Assembly: GCA_033961575.1 (NCBI GenBank)
Contig: CM066735.1
Coordinates: forward strand, 91,581,449 to 91,645,448
Direction: 5' to 3'
Source of the DNA: Aselliscus stoliczkanus
Taxonomy: Eukaryota; Chordata; Mammalia; Chiroptera; Hipposideridae
Length of the DNA: 64,000 nucleotides
Part shown: piece by piece, positions 32,625 through 44,219 of the stretch
Position numbering within the stretch: position 1 is the stretch's first letter
Layout of the letters: every line of letters starts with the position of its first letter
Made by a program: the position numbers and the translations under genes
The notes under the pieces: model-generated
Told to the model about the DNA's origin: nothing
Database searches by the model: none
Seen by the model: only the letters and a program-made list of their open reading frames with translations

Positions 32625-33084
32625 TAGGCCGGCTGAGTGGCGCATTGGTTAAGCTCTGGCTTGGGACTCCAGTGGCCCTGGTTCGTATCCCACATATGAG
32701 GGCCAGTGACACTGCCCTCTACAGCTAACAACAGCGCCACCTGGAGCTGGGCTGTGCGAGCCCCAGTGATGGTGTAGGCTGTAGCCCCAGCTGCAGTGGG
32801 CTGCCATAGGCTACAGTGAGTGGCTGGCAGCCAGCATGAGCGGCTGGCAGCCAGTGTGAGCTGCCAATAGCCACAGTGAGGGACCATCCAGAGGCCGGCA
32901 ACCCATCTGCCTCATCCGGGAAGAGTGCAATGATGATACCAACATGGGCCAGTGAAGCAACATCCTCTGCAACTAGATTGAAGAACAAAAAAAGACAGCA
33001 ACTTGTCTGTTCCCCTTCCCCGATTCCCCAACGCTGCTTCCCTCCCCCAATTCCCCAATAAAATCTTTAAAAAAAAAAAAAAAT
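32625..33084 (+). mobile_element. Composite SINE, type C (long-tail form)
   Basis: Complete copy: head TAGGCCGGCTGAGTGGCGCA, B-box-like GGTTCGTATCC, CCAGTGACACTGCCCTCTAC junction, four units of about 20 bp (GCTGGCAGCCAGTGTGAGCT type), C-rich tail, CAATTCCCCAATAAAATC, A-tail. TSD AGAATAAAATAC at 32613-32624 and 33085-33096. The target is L1 ORF2. It is the best reference copy of the family in this window. Confidence 0.95.
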
Positions 33085-34683
33085 AGAATAAAATACCTAG
33101 ACATAAATGTAACCAAGGAGGTAAAAGACCTGTACTCAGAAAACTCTAAGACACTGAAGAAAGAAATTGAAGAAGATACAAATAAGTGGAAGGATATCCT
33201 GTGATCATGGATAGGAAGAATCAACATCATTAAAATGTCCATCCTACCCAAAGCAATCTACAGATCAATCCAATTCCTATCAAAATACCAATGGCATTTT
33301 TCAAAGAAATAGAATAATCCTAAAATTTTTATGGTACCACAACAGACCCTGAATAGCCAAAGCAATCTTGAGAAAGAAGAACAAGTTGGAGGTATCATGA
33401 AAACAGCATGGTAACAGCATAGAAACAGGTACCTAGAGCAATGGAACAGAAAGAAGAGCCCAGAAATAAACCCACACCTATATGGTCATTTACAAATGAC
33501 CTGACAAAAGAGGCAAGAATATACAATGTGGCAAAGAGAGTCCTTTCAATAAATGGTGTTGGTAAAACTGGACAGATACAGGAAAAAAAAATGAAACTAG
33601 ACCACCTTCTTACACCATATACAAGAATAAATTCAAAATGGATTAAGTATAAGATGTGAAACCATAAAACTCCTAGAAGAAAACATAGATAGTAAACTCT
33701 TTGACATTGCTGTTAGCAATATTTTTTGGGATATGTCTTCTTGGGAAAGGGAAACAATAGAAACAATTAACAAATGGGACTACATCAAACTAAAAAAAAT
33801 TTGCACAGCAAAGGAAACCATCAACAAAATGAAAAGACAACCTACTGAATGGGAGAAGATATTCGCCAATGATATATCTAAAGGGGTTAATATCCAAAAC
33901 ATATAAGAAACTCATGCAACTTAACACCAACCCCCCAAAAAACAACAACAACAAACAATGGGCAGAGGACCTGAATAGACATTTCTCCAAAGAGGACATA
34001 CAGATGGCCAACAGACATATGAAAAGATGCTCAATGTCACTAATTATTGGAGAAATGCAAATAAAAACCACAAGGAGATATTACTTCACACCTGTCTGAA
34101 TGGCCATCATCAATAAATCAACAAACAAGTGTTGCTGAGGATGTGGAGAAAAGGGAACCCTTGTACGCTTTTAGTGGGACTGTAAATTGGTGCCGTCATT
34201 ATGGAAAACAGTTTGGATGTTCCTCAAAAAAGGAAAAATAGAACTTACTTATGACCCAGCAATTCCACTTCAAGGTATTTATCCGAAGAATTCCAAAATA
34301 CTAATTTAAAAAAGATATATGCACCCCTGTGTGTTCACTGCAGCATTATTTACAACAGCCAAGATATGGAGGCAACCTAAGTGCCTATTGATAGACAAAG
34401 GGATAAAGATGTGGTGCATATATACAATGAAATACTAATTGGCCATAAAAAAGAATGAAATATATCCATTTCTGACAACATGGATGGATCTAGAGGGTAT
34501 TATGCTAAGTGAAATAAGTCAGGCAGAAAAAGACAAATATCATAGGATTTCACTTACATGTGAATTCTAAAAAACAAAACAAATGCGCAAAGAAAACAGG
34601 AACAAAGTCATAGATAAAAAGAACAAATTGATGGTCTTCAGATGGGGGAAAAGTTGGGGGAATAGATAAAAAAGGTGAAAGAG

Positions 34684-35139
34684 GGGCCGGCCAAGTGGAG
34701 CGTTGGTTAAGAGCTGGCTTGGGACACCAGCTCTGAGCAGCAGGGCCCCGGTTCGGATCCCACATATGAGGGCCAGTGATACTGCCCTCTACAGCTAAGA
34801 TGGTGAACAACAGCTCCACCTGGAGCTGGGCTGCCATGAGTCACCAGTGGTGGTGTAGGCTGCAGCCCCTGCTACAGTGGGCTGCCAAAGGCTACAGTGA
34901 GTGGCTGGCAGCCAGCGTGAGTGGCCGGCAACCAGTGTGAGCTGCCAAGAGTCGCCGTGAGCGGCAGTCCAGAGGCTGGCGACCGATCTGCCTCACCGGG
35001 GAAGAGTGCAATGATGATACCAACATGAGCCAGTGAAGTAACGTCCTCCACAACGAGACTGAAGAACAAAAACGGACAGCAACTTGTCTGTTCCCCTCCC
35101 CTGATTCCCCAAGAAAATCTTTAAAAAAAAAAAAAAAAA
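34684..35139 (+). mobile_element. Composite SINE, type C (short-tail form)
   Basis: Head GGGCCGGCCAAGTGGAGCG, B box GGTTCGGATCC, body with four units, tail TGATTCCCCAAGAAAATC, in which the usual AATAAA is changed to AAGAAA, then A-tail. Flanks GTGAAAGAGG and GTGAAAGGGA suggest a TSD of about 10 bp with one difference. Inserted in the L1 3' UTR. Confidence 0.93.
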
Positions 35140-35359
35140 GTGAAAGGGATTAAGAAGTACAAATTGCCAGTTATAAACACAGTCATGGGGATGGAAAGTA
35201 CAGCAGAGGGAACATAGTCTATAATATTGCGATGACTATGTATAGGCTTACTGGGGTGTCCACTTCATAAGGTATATAAACGTCCAATTACTATGTTGCA
35301 CACTTGAAACTAATATAATATTGTTTAACTGTAATTAGAAAATTAATTAAACCACATAA

Positions 35360-35895
35360 AAATAAAGATATGAACGACTTCACTGAAGAGTGAGGGAAAA
35401 ATGCCGACCTAGTAAAAAATGCTAACCCATTTGAAAATGGGCAGAGTCTCTAAGGCTAAAGGCAAAAGAAATCGTACATAAGCACTGTCCTATAGTTAAT
35501 ATGTTTTTTTCTATGGGGGTATGGTTTAGCAATACTGACATTGCTATACATACATACTGGAATTGAACAATTAAGTAAATGGATGAGTGGAGGGAGCCAC
35601 TGTGGGCATGGGAGGTTAGAATATTCCATGTGGTAATGGATTAGAATTGGAAATATTAGTGTGAACTCATATTTAGCCATATATATATATATATATATAT
35701 CCAAAAATGTATACACATTTCAAGAAAGGAAAAAACTGTATTAAAATTATAATACTCAATATACATATATTAATAACAACAGATGAATACAAATCATGTG
35801 TATACAATTTTTTGCCACCTCGAGTGTGTACATGTGTGTGCCTGTGTGTGTATACAGTTAGTTACATGTAGGAATATTTAGAGATATACATGCTT
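35360..35895. other. AT-rich unclassified sequence
   Basis: Follows the L1 end; contains (AT)n and a (TG)n-like stretch near 35823-35855. It may include degraded L1, but this is not clear. Confidence 0.3.
35680..35700. repeat. (AT)n microsatellite
   Basis: Ten AT units. Confidence 0.95.
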
Positions 35896-35899
35896 CCTT

Positions 35900-36980
35900 G
35901 CTATGGCAGCTAAGAGAGCCTAGAAGCAAAGACACCCCAGTTGCAACAAGCACACCAAGAACCTAAACCTCGGTTTCTAATACCACATTTCAATAAATGG
36001 AACAAGACCCCTTGAAATTGGTTGATTCTAGGACTGGGGCAGGAAATATGCAGGATGAGCTTGGAGCCTCTTGTAGTGCCAGAAAATCAGGAATGATAAA
36101 ACAAAACCCAAAATCAACCACACAATGACAGCAATATGTCAAAAGGACACAAGCGCCAACTGAAAGAGATGCCAGTAGCCAAAGCTGGAATAATTTGGGT
36201 AAGAAAACATTTTATAGTTGAATTATAACTCCAATGGTAAAATAAATACCCACGAGTCTATGCTGGTATAAATAAGTAAATTCGTGAGAGCAGACAAATC
36301 TCTCATGAGGAAGTATTTCATGTATTTTATGCAAATACTCTGCCCTGAAGGTGTGGAGCTTACCTCCCTACTCCTTAAGTGTGGACATAGCAAGTTCCTT
36401 CCAAAAAGTACAGTATGGAAAGTGGGGGAAAGTAACCCTGTAAGGGAAAATCCTGACAAATGCTACCTCGAGCCAGGTGTCTCAATGACAAGTGATGTCC
36501 CTTGATATGATGTGATGAAAATGGCACTTTACTTCTGTGGTCTCTTCATCCCCGAAACACATAACCCCAGTCTAACCCTGAAGAAGCCATCAGACACATC
36601 CCCAGTGAGGGACATTCTCCAGAATACCTGGCTAGCACTTCTCAAAATTGTCAAGGTCATCAAGAACAAAGAAATTCTGAGAAACAGTCACAGCAAAGAG
36701 GAGCCTGAGGAGACAAGATGACTAAGTGCAATGTGGTATTCTGAATGGAATCCTGGGACAGAAAAAGGACATTAGGTTAAAAATGGAGGAAATCTGAAGA
36801 AAACATAGACTTTGGTTAATAAAAATGTATCCATATTAGATCATTAATTGTCACAAATGCATCCTGGTAATGTAAAATATTGAGAGACAATACTGGTGCC
36901 AGATCCATGGGAATTCTCTACTATCATCAGAATAATTCTATAAATCTAAAACTGATTTAAAATAAAAAGCTCATTTTATA
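35900..36980 (+). mobile_element. Old L1 (L1M) 3' UTR region
   Basis: CCACGAGTCTATGCTGGTAT, TGCCCTGAAGGTGTGGAGCT, AATACCTGGCTAGCACTTCT, AATTGTCAAGGTCATCAAGA, GAATGGAATCCTGGGACAGA, TTGGTTAATAAAAATGTATC, ATTGTCACAAATGCATCCTG, and the end AAATCTAAAACTGATTTAAA ATAAAAAG. Typical old mammalian L1 3' end, sense strand. Confidence 0.8.
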
Positions 36981-37840
36981 CACACACATGCACACACACC
37001 CCTCCAGATGCGTTCCAGAGGGGCATCTTCCAAGCCCGTTAGAGAAATATTTGGAGTAGCTAGGATGCTGAGCAGCATCTGTGGAGAATTCAGATCACCT
37101 CATGGCAGCTCAAAGAGGTGCTGCTCTTACCTGTCCAAGGGGCCAAACCATGACTTCTCACCCATTTCCTTGGGGGACAAGTCCAAACAGTAGGGAATTC
37201 TAGGAACGTAGCCTGAGTGAGTGGAAGAAACCCCTTTGAGAGAAGACTTGGGTTAATTCAAATGGCATCAGGTATAGTCCCCACCATGCAGTTCTCCTCT
37301 CATGGTTCCTGGGGGAACCTGGCACTACCAACTCAGAAGCATTTCGGTCAGGCTGGCAGGGCCTTCTGGTCCCTGAGGTAATGAGGCCTCAGTGAAGTCG
37401 CCTGGGATTGACTTCAGCGAGGTGAACGGAAGCCAGGGGGTGGGGCTGCGAGGGGCCGGGAGGCCCACTGGCCCACATGGGAGCAGTGGCCTGTGGGAAA
37501 GAGGCCACGGTCAGGCCTTCCGATGTTTCATGAAAAGCCACACATTCCAAATGTCATGTGCAATTGTACAGCTTTTAAATGCAGGCACCTCAGTGAACTT
37601 TTTAAGAAAACACCAGACAGGCTAAACAAAACATACCTGACAGTCTTCCTTAGCTGGTGGGCCCCCAGTCCGTGACCTATGAGAAAGGGGAGGGAGTTCT
37701 CCTGTCAGCACATCTGAGTTTCAAAAGCATTTATTTAAAACCCAGGAAGATGGAACGAAGGTGGGGCGGGAGTTCGATAGACAGCTGAGCTGTCTACCAT
37801 ACTATGTTAACCATAGAGGGAATGTGGCTATTTCGATGAA
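36981..37840. other. Unique segment
   Basis: No repeat recognised; a GC-richer part at 37390-37520. Frames up to 77 codons without known motifs. A (AATTA)n-like tract follows at 37845-37868. Confidence 0.35.
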
Positions 37841-37844
37841 AGTT

Positions 37845-37868
37845 AATTTAAATTAAATTAAATTAAAA
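37845..37868. repeat. (AATTA)n short tandem repeat
   Basis: Four to five imperfect five-base units ending AAATTAAAAATGG. Confidence 0.85.
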
Positions 37869-37944
37869 ATGGACTTCCTTGGTTTCCCTATGTACATTTT
37901 AAGTGCTCACCAGCCTTTTCCATCATTGTGCAAAGTTCCATTGG

Positions 37945-38300
37945 ATGGGGCTGCTAAGTATAATATAAAGGACATATTGAGACAGTTGGCAAAATCTGAG
38001 TATAAAGTATATATTTGATACTACTATGTATCCATGTTAAGTTTCCTAATTTTGATCATTGTGCCATAGTTACGTAAAAGACTGTTCTTGTTCTCAAGAG
38101 GTACCTGTGGGAGCATTTAGGTGTAAAGGGAACATGATGACTGCAACTTTCAAATAATTCAGAAAGAAATATGTACTCGTATGTATACAGAATGACAACA
38201 CAAATGTGACAAGATGCTAACAACTGGTGAACCTGGGTCCTATCCTTGCAATTTTTCTGTAAATTTGAAATTATTTCAAAAATAAGAGTTAAAAAAAAGT
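37945..38300 (+). mobile_element. Old L1 3' end
   Basis: AAGGACATATTGAGACAGTT, GGCAAAATCTGAGTATAAAG, TTGATCATTGTGCCATAGTT, GTAAAGGGAACATGATGACT, TTTTTCTGTAAATTTGAAAT, TATTTCAAAAATAAGAGTTA: old mammalian L1 3' terminus, sense. Confidence 0.8.
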
Positions 38301-38825
38301 TAAAAAATGAAAAAGTAATAAAATCTCCAAAGAAACCAAAAGTTATAAAGCAGGCTTTAGTGAGCCACCAAAGATGTATGCCAAGGACCGGCCCTCAGTT
38401 GTTGGCAGTGGCACCCCATCACCTGGCACACGTCAGTGCGTCCGGTGCCCACATAGTTGTCTCATCATTCCATTCAGAACTTTTCACTTCCCTCGTGGCA
38501 CTTTCTTACATACTCATGGGGCAAAGCGTCCCCAGTTCCAGTTGACTACATTCTGTGTTTCCAGGTTAACATTACGCTACACCTCTTCTTGTTCAAAGTA
38601 AGGTACACCCAGCCCTAGACCCCATCCTTTGACCCTCATGGATCAATGCCCTACTGGCAGAATGTCGTCATTACAGTATCTGTCCTCAGCTGTCACCCAA
38701 ATTGTCTCTACAGATTGGTTAAAACTGGGCAGTGTGTCTGGGAGGGGTTCTTGCCACCAGGGTGTCACCACCTACCCATCTGTGGATCACTGCTCTACTT
38801 ACAAGCTTTTAAAAATTGGCTTGTG

Positions 38826-39273
38826 GTGGGCTGGCCGAGTGGTGCATTGGTTAAGAGCTGGTTTTGTGATGCCAGCAGCCCCAGTTCGGATCCCACATAT
38901 GAGGGCCAGTGACACTGTCCTCTACAGCTAACAACAGCTCTACCTGGAGTTGGGCTGTGCGAGCCCCGGCGACAGTGGTGTAGGCTGCAGCCCCTGCTGC
39001 AGCGGGCTGCCAAAGGCTACAGTGAGCGGCCGCCAGCCAGTGTGAGCTGCCAGTAGCTGCAGTGAGCGACCTCCAGAAGCCGGTGACCGATCTGCCTCAC
39101 CCGGGAAGAGCGCAATGATGATACCATATGCGCCAGTGAAGCAACATCCTCCACAACTAAACAGAACAACAACAACAACAAAAAAGACAGCAACTTGTCT
39201 GTTCCCCTTCCCGGATTCCCCAACGCTGTTCGCCTCCCCCAATTCCCCAATAAAAATCTTTAAAAAAAAAAAA
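38826..39273 (+). mobile_element. Composite SINE, type C (long-tail form)
   Basis: Head GGTGGGCTGGCCGAGTGGTG, B-box-like AGTTCGGATCC, body with three units, tail CAATTCCCCAATAAAAATC, A-tail. Flanking GGCTTGTG at 38818-38825 and 39274-39281 is a likely TSD. An (ACA)n interruption, AACAACAACAACAACA at about 39165-39180, lies in the 3' body. Confidence 0.93.
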
Positions 39274-39281
39274 GGCTTGTG

Positions 39282-42200
39282 TTTTCATCTTTAGGTATCA
39301 TTTTACTTAAATGCACAACTGTGATGCTATACGTGGTTGTCATTTCAGGCAGTTGTTTTCGCTTCCCTCTTTTGCTTGCCCTTCTTCCAACACTTTTATT
39401 TTGGCTTCTACACAGAGGAGCAGAAAGTCTCCTGCTACCATCACCTCTGCTGTGACCACAGAGCCTCCAGCCTCAGCCACACCGAGTTGTCCAGCCACCT
39501 TCCCTGGGTGTGTGGTCCCCCTCAGCTCGTTTTCTATGTAAGCCTTCTATTATAAGAGAACCTGATTGTTATTAGTCTTCGTTAAGCAGTAGGGCACCAG
39601 GGGTCGTAGTGGTCATAGATCCCACATGATATTTTAATTAAACTCAGCAAACATTTCTTGAGAGCCTGCTTTGGGCCCAGGCACTCTGCCAGGTGCTGCA
39701 AACATTATCAGTGAGACCTTGCCCTTGAGGAGTTTCCGGGTAGCAGAAAGCGAAAATGTGATGATAAGTGCTGTTTTCACTCTCCGTGCTTGGGTGCACT
39801 GGGAATGGTGCTAGCAGCTGATCTTCTCTGGGGGAGGGCACCCACCTTCCTCATTGCAACATGTGTTCCCTTCTAATGTGACGTCTGACATAAGACAGCC
39901 AGCATCACATGATGTACACTCCTCCTTCAACTTTTATCTCACATGCAACTGGTGACTATTATACTCAAGCTCCCAGACTTGCTATTGCTCCTAACTAAAA
40001 GGCAGTTTCAAGTTCGACCAATTCAAGTCCAAAGTATCCAAGACAGAAAAGTATCTACTCTTAAAAGCTCCTCTTTGTGTAGACAGAAGTGGTTTACTGC
40101 TGCAGCCCTCTCTTTCATGAGAGATCCTCACTTGTCTTTTCAAAGGAGTTCCCTGCCTTTTCAGTTTTCCATTAAACCCCTCCCCCCACACCCACACCTA
40201 CACCCACTCTCAGGCTTTGAAGTTATGGATAATTTAATCCTTCCTCCCTGTGTGCCTCAGAAGCACCTTGTGTGCAGCATCAGACAAAACCCTCCAGGTT
40301 CGGTCTGTGCACTTTCCACACCAGCTCAGCCACCAACAGCTTAATGAGACAAAGAGTGACTGTGACTCCATAAATACATTCCATTAAACCCAAATTAAGC
40401 ATACGCCAAGCTTAACATCCCCTTAGCAGAAATTCCAAAAAATACCCCTGGACATTCCAACATCCACTGCTTGGGAGGAGGGAAAGTCAGAAAGGAAAGA
40501 GTAGGTATGTTAACCTACTGCAGTAAAACCGAAAATAAATCAATCCCTCCCCCACCAACACACATACTTTTGTAAAATTAAAAATGTCCTGCTTTGGACC
40601 CCTTCCAGGGCAAATGAAGGCTTCTGAAGATCAAGCTTCAGTAGCTTCCTGGTAAGCTCACCTCTATTCACACCAAAATATTTGGAATGAGTCACTCTAT
40701 AAAATCACTGAGCATTTCCCCTAGGGAGCCTTTGATTCAGAAGGCTGTCTCTGGGGAGGGCGGTCCTGGGATCCTTCTTTTCTCCAGGACATGTTAATTA
40801 ATCCTGAGTTACTTGCAACTAAGTGGAACACCAAAACTCTCCTAAGATCACAGGGGTCAGACTAAGTGGACCAATGGCCCAGTTTTAGCTCCGAAAGTGC
40901 CACATCTCAGAAACACCCGGAATCCCAGGAAAACTCCTCATGCCTGGTGACTGTAGTGTGGGCTCTCAGGGGAGGCATAGAGCTGTATCAACGGATGTCC
41001 CAACCATAGACTTTGGGACTGCATTCCTGCCTGCCTTTCCTGCACAATCTTGAGCATCTTGACCTCGAAAGCAGCTGGAAACCAGCTCTGACTGACTTAC
41101 AGAGAAAAGGAAGTTTTTGAAAGGGTATTTTCGCCTCTCTGCTTCCTCTCCCACCTTGCCATTCAAAGCCTTGGGTGGGAGCATCTGAGTAGTCAAACCA
41201 TGTCATGTGCTGACAAACTCAAGATGGGGGCAGGAACTCTGCCCTTTTTTGGCTGTGATGGGAGGTAGCTTCTACCGAAGCTTGGAAAATAAGTGGGGAA
41301 TTCCCCAAAATTGGGAATGGGGTTCAGAAGACTGCCACCCAGGAAACTGTAGAGTCAAAGGTTAAGAGTTTATGTCACATATGAACCAAGTATAAACAAC
41401 TGTGGGTTGAGTGGGAGGCAAGCTCTGTGGGTCAAGGTTAGTCAGAGCAGCTTCATAGAGAGACAACCCTTTCTTATAATTTCAGGAGGGCCCCCAGGGG
41501 GACCTGGGTATGGGTTGTGTGCTCAGGATCTGAGAGTGCAATCAACATGGAGGGCTGGTAGCAGACAGGATCAGGAACAAGATGACATGTTCTAAATCTA
41601 AGGAGCACAAAGGCAGACACATTGATATTCAGAGGACTCGGGAAAAATAAAATGCTTTAACTCAGGGGCCTGCCAAATTTCTTGGACATATTAACTAAGA
41701 ATCTGAGACCTGCTATATAGTGACAGTGTAACAGGGGAAATAAGAGACAGCATCTTACATTTGCTTTCCAAGAAAAGTCGGTGTTCAGTATTCTTGCTAC
41801 TTTGAGTTTGTCCATTTCTCTTCTACCCCACCCCACCCCAGGAGCATTAGCTGAAGTCAGGACTTCAGTATTTTTAAAAAACCCATCTGGCTCTCCTTAT
41901 TCAATTTATGTTCACATCCAAACGTTTCTTGTTTGCAAAGCCCACAGTGCATAACTGCCTGGGTGTATGTCTATCTTCAGCTATTTAGTGGCATACGTAA
42001 GTCACTAGATGTTTCCAGAAAGCTGCACTTTAAGTCAAAAACCTCCTAGGCTTTCCAAGGCACTTTAAGCTCGAGGTCCAAGCCTAGTATCTTAGCTCAG
42101 TGTTGTTTTCTGGTTGTCTTTCCAGCATCTACCCTTCGCAGGGAAACCACTTTTCCCAAACACGTGCCTGTTTTTTTTCTTTTGGACTCTGTGGGAAAAA

Positions 42201-42390
42201 GACATGATTGTTTTCCTGTTGAAATGTACTTCTGCCCTTCTCATCCTTGGCAGTCCCTCTTGTCCCTCATGCCCCAGTTTTACTGTTTCCGCTGCCTGAG
42301 ACCTGCCCTTGTCCTCCGGAGTCTCAGAGAACGTCACATAACCAGAAGATAAGTAGGGTCTCCTAGCCCCCTGAAAGCTAGACCTTGCTA
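39282..42390. other. Mostly unique segment
   Basis: Little repeat content. A short L2-like block is present at about 39650-39740 (TTGAGAGCCTGCTTTGGGCC, AGGCACTCTGCCAGGTGCTG). A 133-codon plus frame (39943-40344) has no domain features. No splice-bounded coding exon recognised. Confidence 0.4.
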
Positions 42391-42394
42391 CTTT

Positions 42395-42540
42395 CCAGAT
42401 CAACAGATTGGCATCAGTCACCTAACAGCTGGTAAGAAATGGACATTCTTAGCCCTGCCCTAGACCTGTAGAATCAGAATTGGCATTTTAACAAGATGCC
42501 CGGAAGGTTGGTATAAGATATTCAAGTTTGATTCTTCAGA
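42395..42540 (+). mobile_element. MER5-like fragment
   Basis: AACAGCTGGTAAGAAATGGA, CATTCTTAGCCCTGCCCTAG, ACCTGTAGAATCAGAATTGG, CATTTTAACAAGATGCCCGG. Partial. Confidence 0.65.
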
Positions 42541-42544
42541 TCAC

Positions 42545-42715
42545 TGATCCTCAACTTCAGCTGCACCAGAACCCCCTGGGGAATTTAAAAATGTGTTGAT
42601 GCCTGGGTCCCACCCCTAGAGATATTTAGTTCATGTGGGGTGTCACCTGGACATCGGGATTTCTTGAAACTTTCAAAGTGATTCTAATGTACAGAAGTTG
42701 GAGAACCACTGGCAT
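42545..42715 (+). mobile_element. MER5-like hAT element
   Basis: TGATCCTCAACTTCAGCTGC, ACCAGAACCCCCTGGGGAAT, GATGCCTGGGTCCCACCCCT, AAGTGATTCTAATGTACAGA, GTTGGAGAACCACTGGC. Both termini are recognisable. Confidence 0.85.
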
Positions 42716-43094
42716 AGTGTGGTCAGCTCAATCCTTGTCCCATTCCCCTACCCCCAAATTCTGCTTTATGAGATTTCTGCTCTGAACCTGTTTTGGGCAG
42801 GTGTGGGGATATGGGCTGTGGGCCTATCTCCCTTGTAAAACGTGTTGTCTTTCCCGGCACTGCATCGGCCCAGCCATGTCTTTGAAGACCCCCAGCTCCA
42901 ACCTAGCCAAAGGTAAAAATCTATTCTCATTAAGACGTCTTAAGATCTGGGAACGTGGGGGAAGCAGGGGTAAAGTTACACAGCAGACATGCATACTACC
43001 TCCAAGAGGATTTCTATTGTCAGTGGTTAAGACAATGTCTCAATATATGTTTTTATGTACATAATGATTCTTCCTTGGTTTCATAGGTCTATGG

Positions 43095-43190
43095 GTACAT
43101 ATCTTAACTAGATTCAGATTCCATGATGGCAGGAACCAGTGTTTCCCCAATTCTTAGCCTCCCTGTGCTCAAAAAAAAAAAAAAAAATGA
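43095..43190 (+). mobile_element. L2 3' fragment
   Basis: TCAGATTCCATGATGGCAGG, AACCAGTGTTTCCCCAATTC, TTAGCCTCCCTGTGCTC, then an A-run. Confidence 0.5.
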
Positions 43191-43364
43191 CTACTGAGTA
43201 ATAGAATTGATCGTTCAGGATTTAAAAATATAGAGGGGTGAGAGGAACTGTGCTTTTGACCTGAGATTACTCGTCAGAGACAGAAGAACTTTTCAAGGGT
43301 GGGAGAAGAACTGAGGTAGCTGATAGTGGAAGGGCTACAAGCATAGTTTAGGTGATATATCTTT

Positions 43365-43670
43365 AAATCTGTGCTCTCCAACACATGTTGCTTTTGAGCA
43401 CTTGAAACAAAGATGGCTCGAATTGAGACATACAGCAAGAGTACAATGCACACCAGATTCTGAAGATTTCGGGGGGGTGGAGTTTTAAACCATTACCGAT
43501 TGCATGCTGAAATGATATTTTTAATTAGGTTAAATAGGACATTATTAAAAACAACGTCATCTATTTCTGTTTCCTCTTTCCATGCGATAACTGGAAAGTT
43601 GTGAAAAATTACTTATGCAGTTCTCATTACATTTCTATTTAATGGCACTGATTTAAACACTGTTCTCCAA
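43365..43670 (+). mobile_element. hAT-like MITE, same family as 27385-27712
   Basis: CTGTGCTCTCCAACACATGT, TTTGAGCACTTGAAACAAAG, GATTGCATGCTGAAATGATA, TCTTTCCATGCGATAACTGG. It shares the AT-rich middle with the copy at 27.4 kb (GCTGAAATGATA in both). Confidence 0.6.
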
Positions 43671-43709
43671 GAGGAAGACAGGCAAACCAGGCAGTAGAAG
43701 GGGGCCCAT

Positions 43710-43800
43710 GTGTGACAGGCTCTGTGCTGGCCCCACAGCCACCCTGCGCAATCAGTTCTATCATCTCCATTTCACAGGTGACTAAGTGAAGGTTCACCAA
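43710..43800 (-). mobile_element. MIR fragment, antisense
   Basis: CTCTGTGCTGGCCCCACAGC, CTATCATCTCCATTTCACAG, GTGACTAAGTGAAGG. Confidence 0.55.
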
Positions 43801-44084
43801 GGCCAACTATCATGCCCAGACCGCTGCCATCTTCAAATACCTGAAGAAGGCTCCCCGGTGGTCAGACAGGTTTGTAGCTCTAAGGGGTAGGAGTAAAGTC
43901 AGGCAGGAGATGCTCTAAGGAGAAATATTTCCACAGGGCCTGAGGAAGAATTCTTGCAAATGTCAGAGCTGACCACCTTGGGCTACTTTGGAAGGCAGTG
44001 GCGGCCAGGTGCTGGAGAAAACCAGGCAAAGGTTTTTGACACTTGACCGAGTCCCCAAATACTGTGACACTCTGTGGCAGTTCT

Positions 44085-44215
44085 GGGACACTGTTCTGTG
44101 GAGTGGCTGCAACAGGATCACCTGAGTGCTATGCAAAATAAACACCCCGCACCAGGCCCACCGAATCCAACATCTCATGGGGGTGAGGCCAAACAATTTT
44201 CATTTTGAAAAAGTG
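44085..44215 (+). mobile_element. MER5-like fragment
   Basis: ATCACCTGAGTGCTATGCAA, CCGCACCAGGCCCACCGAAT, GGGGGTGAGGCCAAACAATT. Internal part only. Confidence 0.55.
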
Positions 44216-44219
44216 CCTT

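Larger units (their letters stand above)
32525..35358 (+). mobile_element. L1 3' half (end of ORF2 plus 3' UTR), two SINEs inserted
   Basis: Sense L1: GGTTTTTATCCCAGCTTCAT, CATTTATAGTTGCGTCAAAA, then after the first SINE ACCTAGACATAAATGTAACC, AAGTGGAAGGATATCCTGTG, TTGGTAAAACTGGACAGATA, TGTTGCTGAGGATGTGGAGA, CAATTCCACTTCAAGGTATT and GGATGGATCTAGAGGGTATT. The 3' end is GAAACTAATATAATATTGTT ... ACCACATAAAAATAAA. Removing the two type C SINEs leaves about 1.9 kb. ORF2 is broken by stops and frameshifts. Confidence 0.92.
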
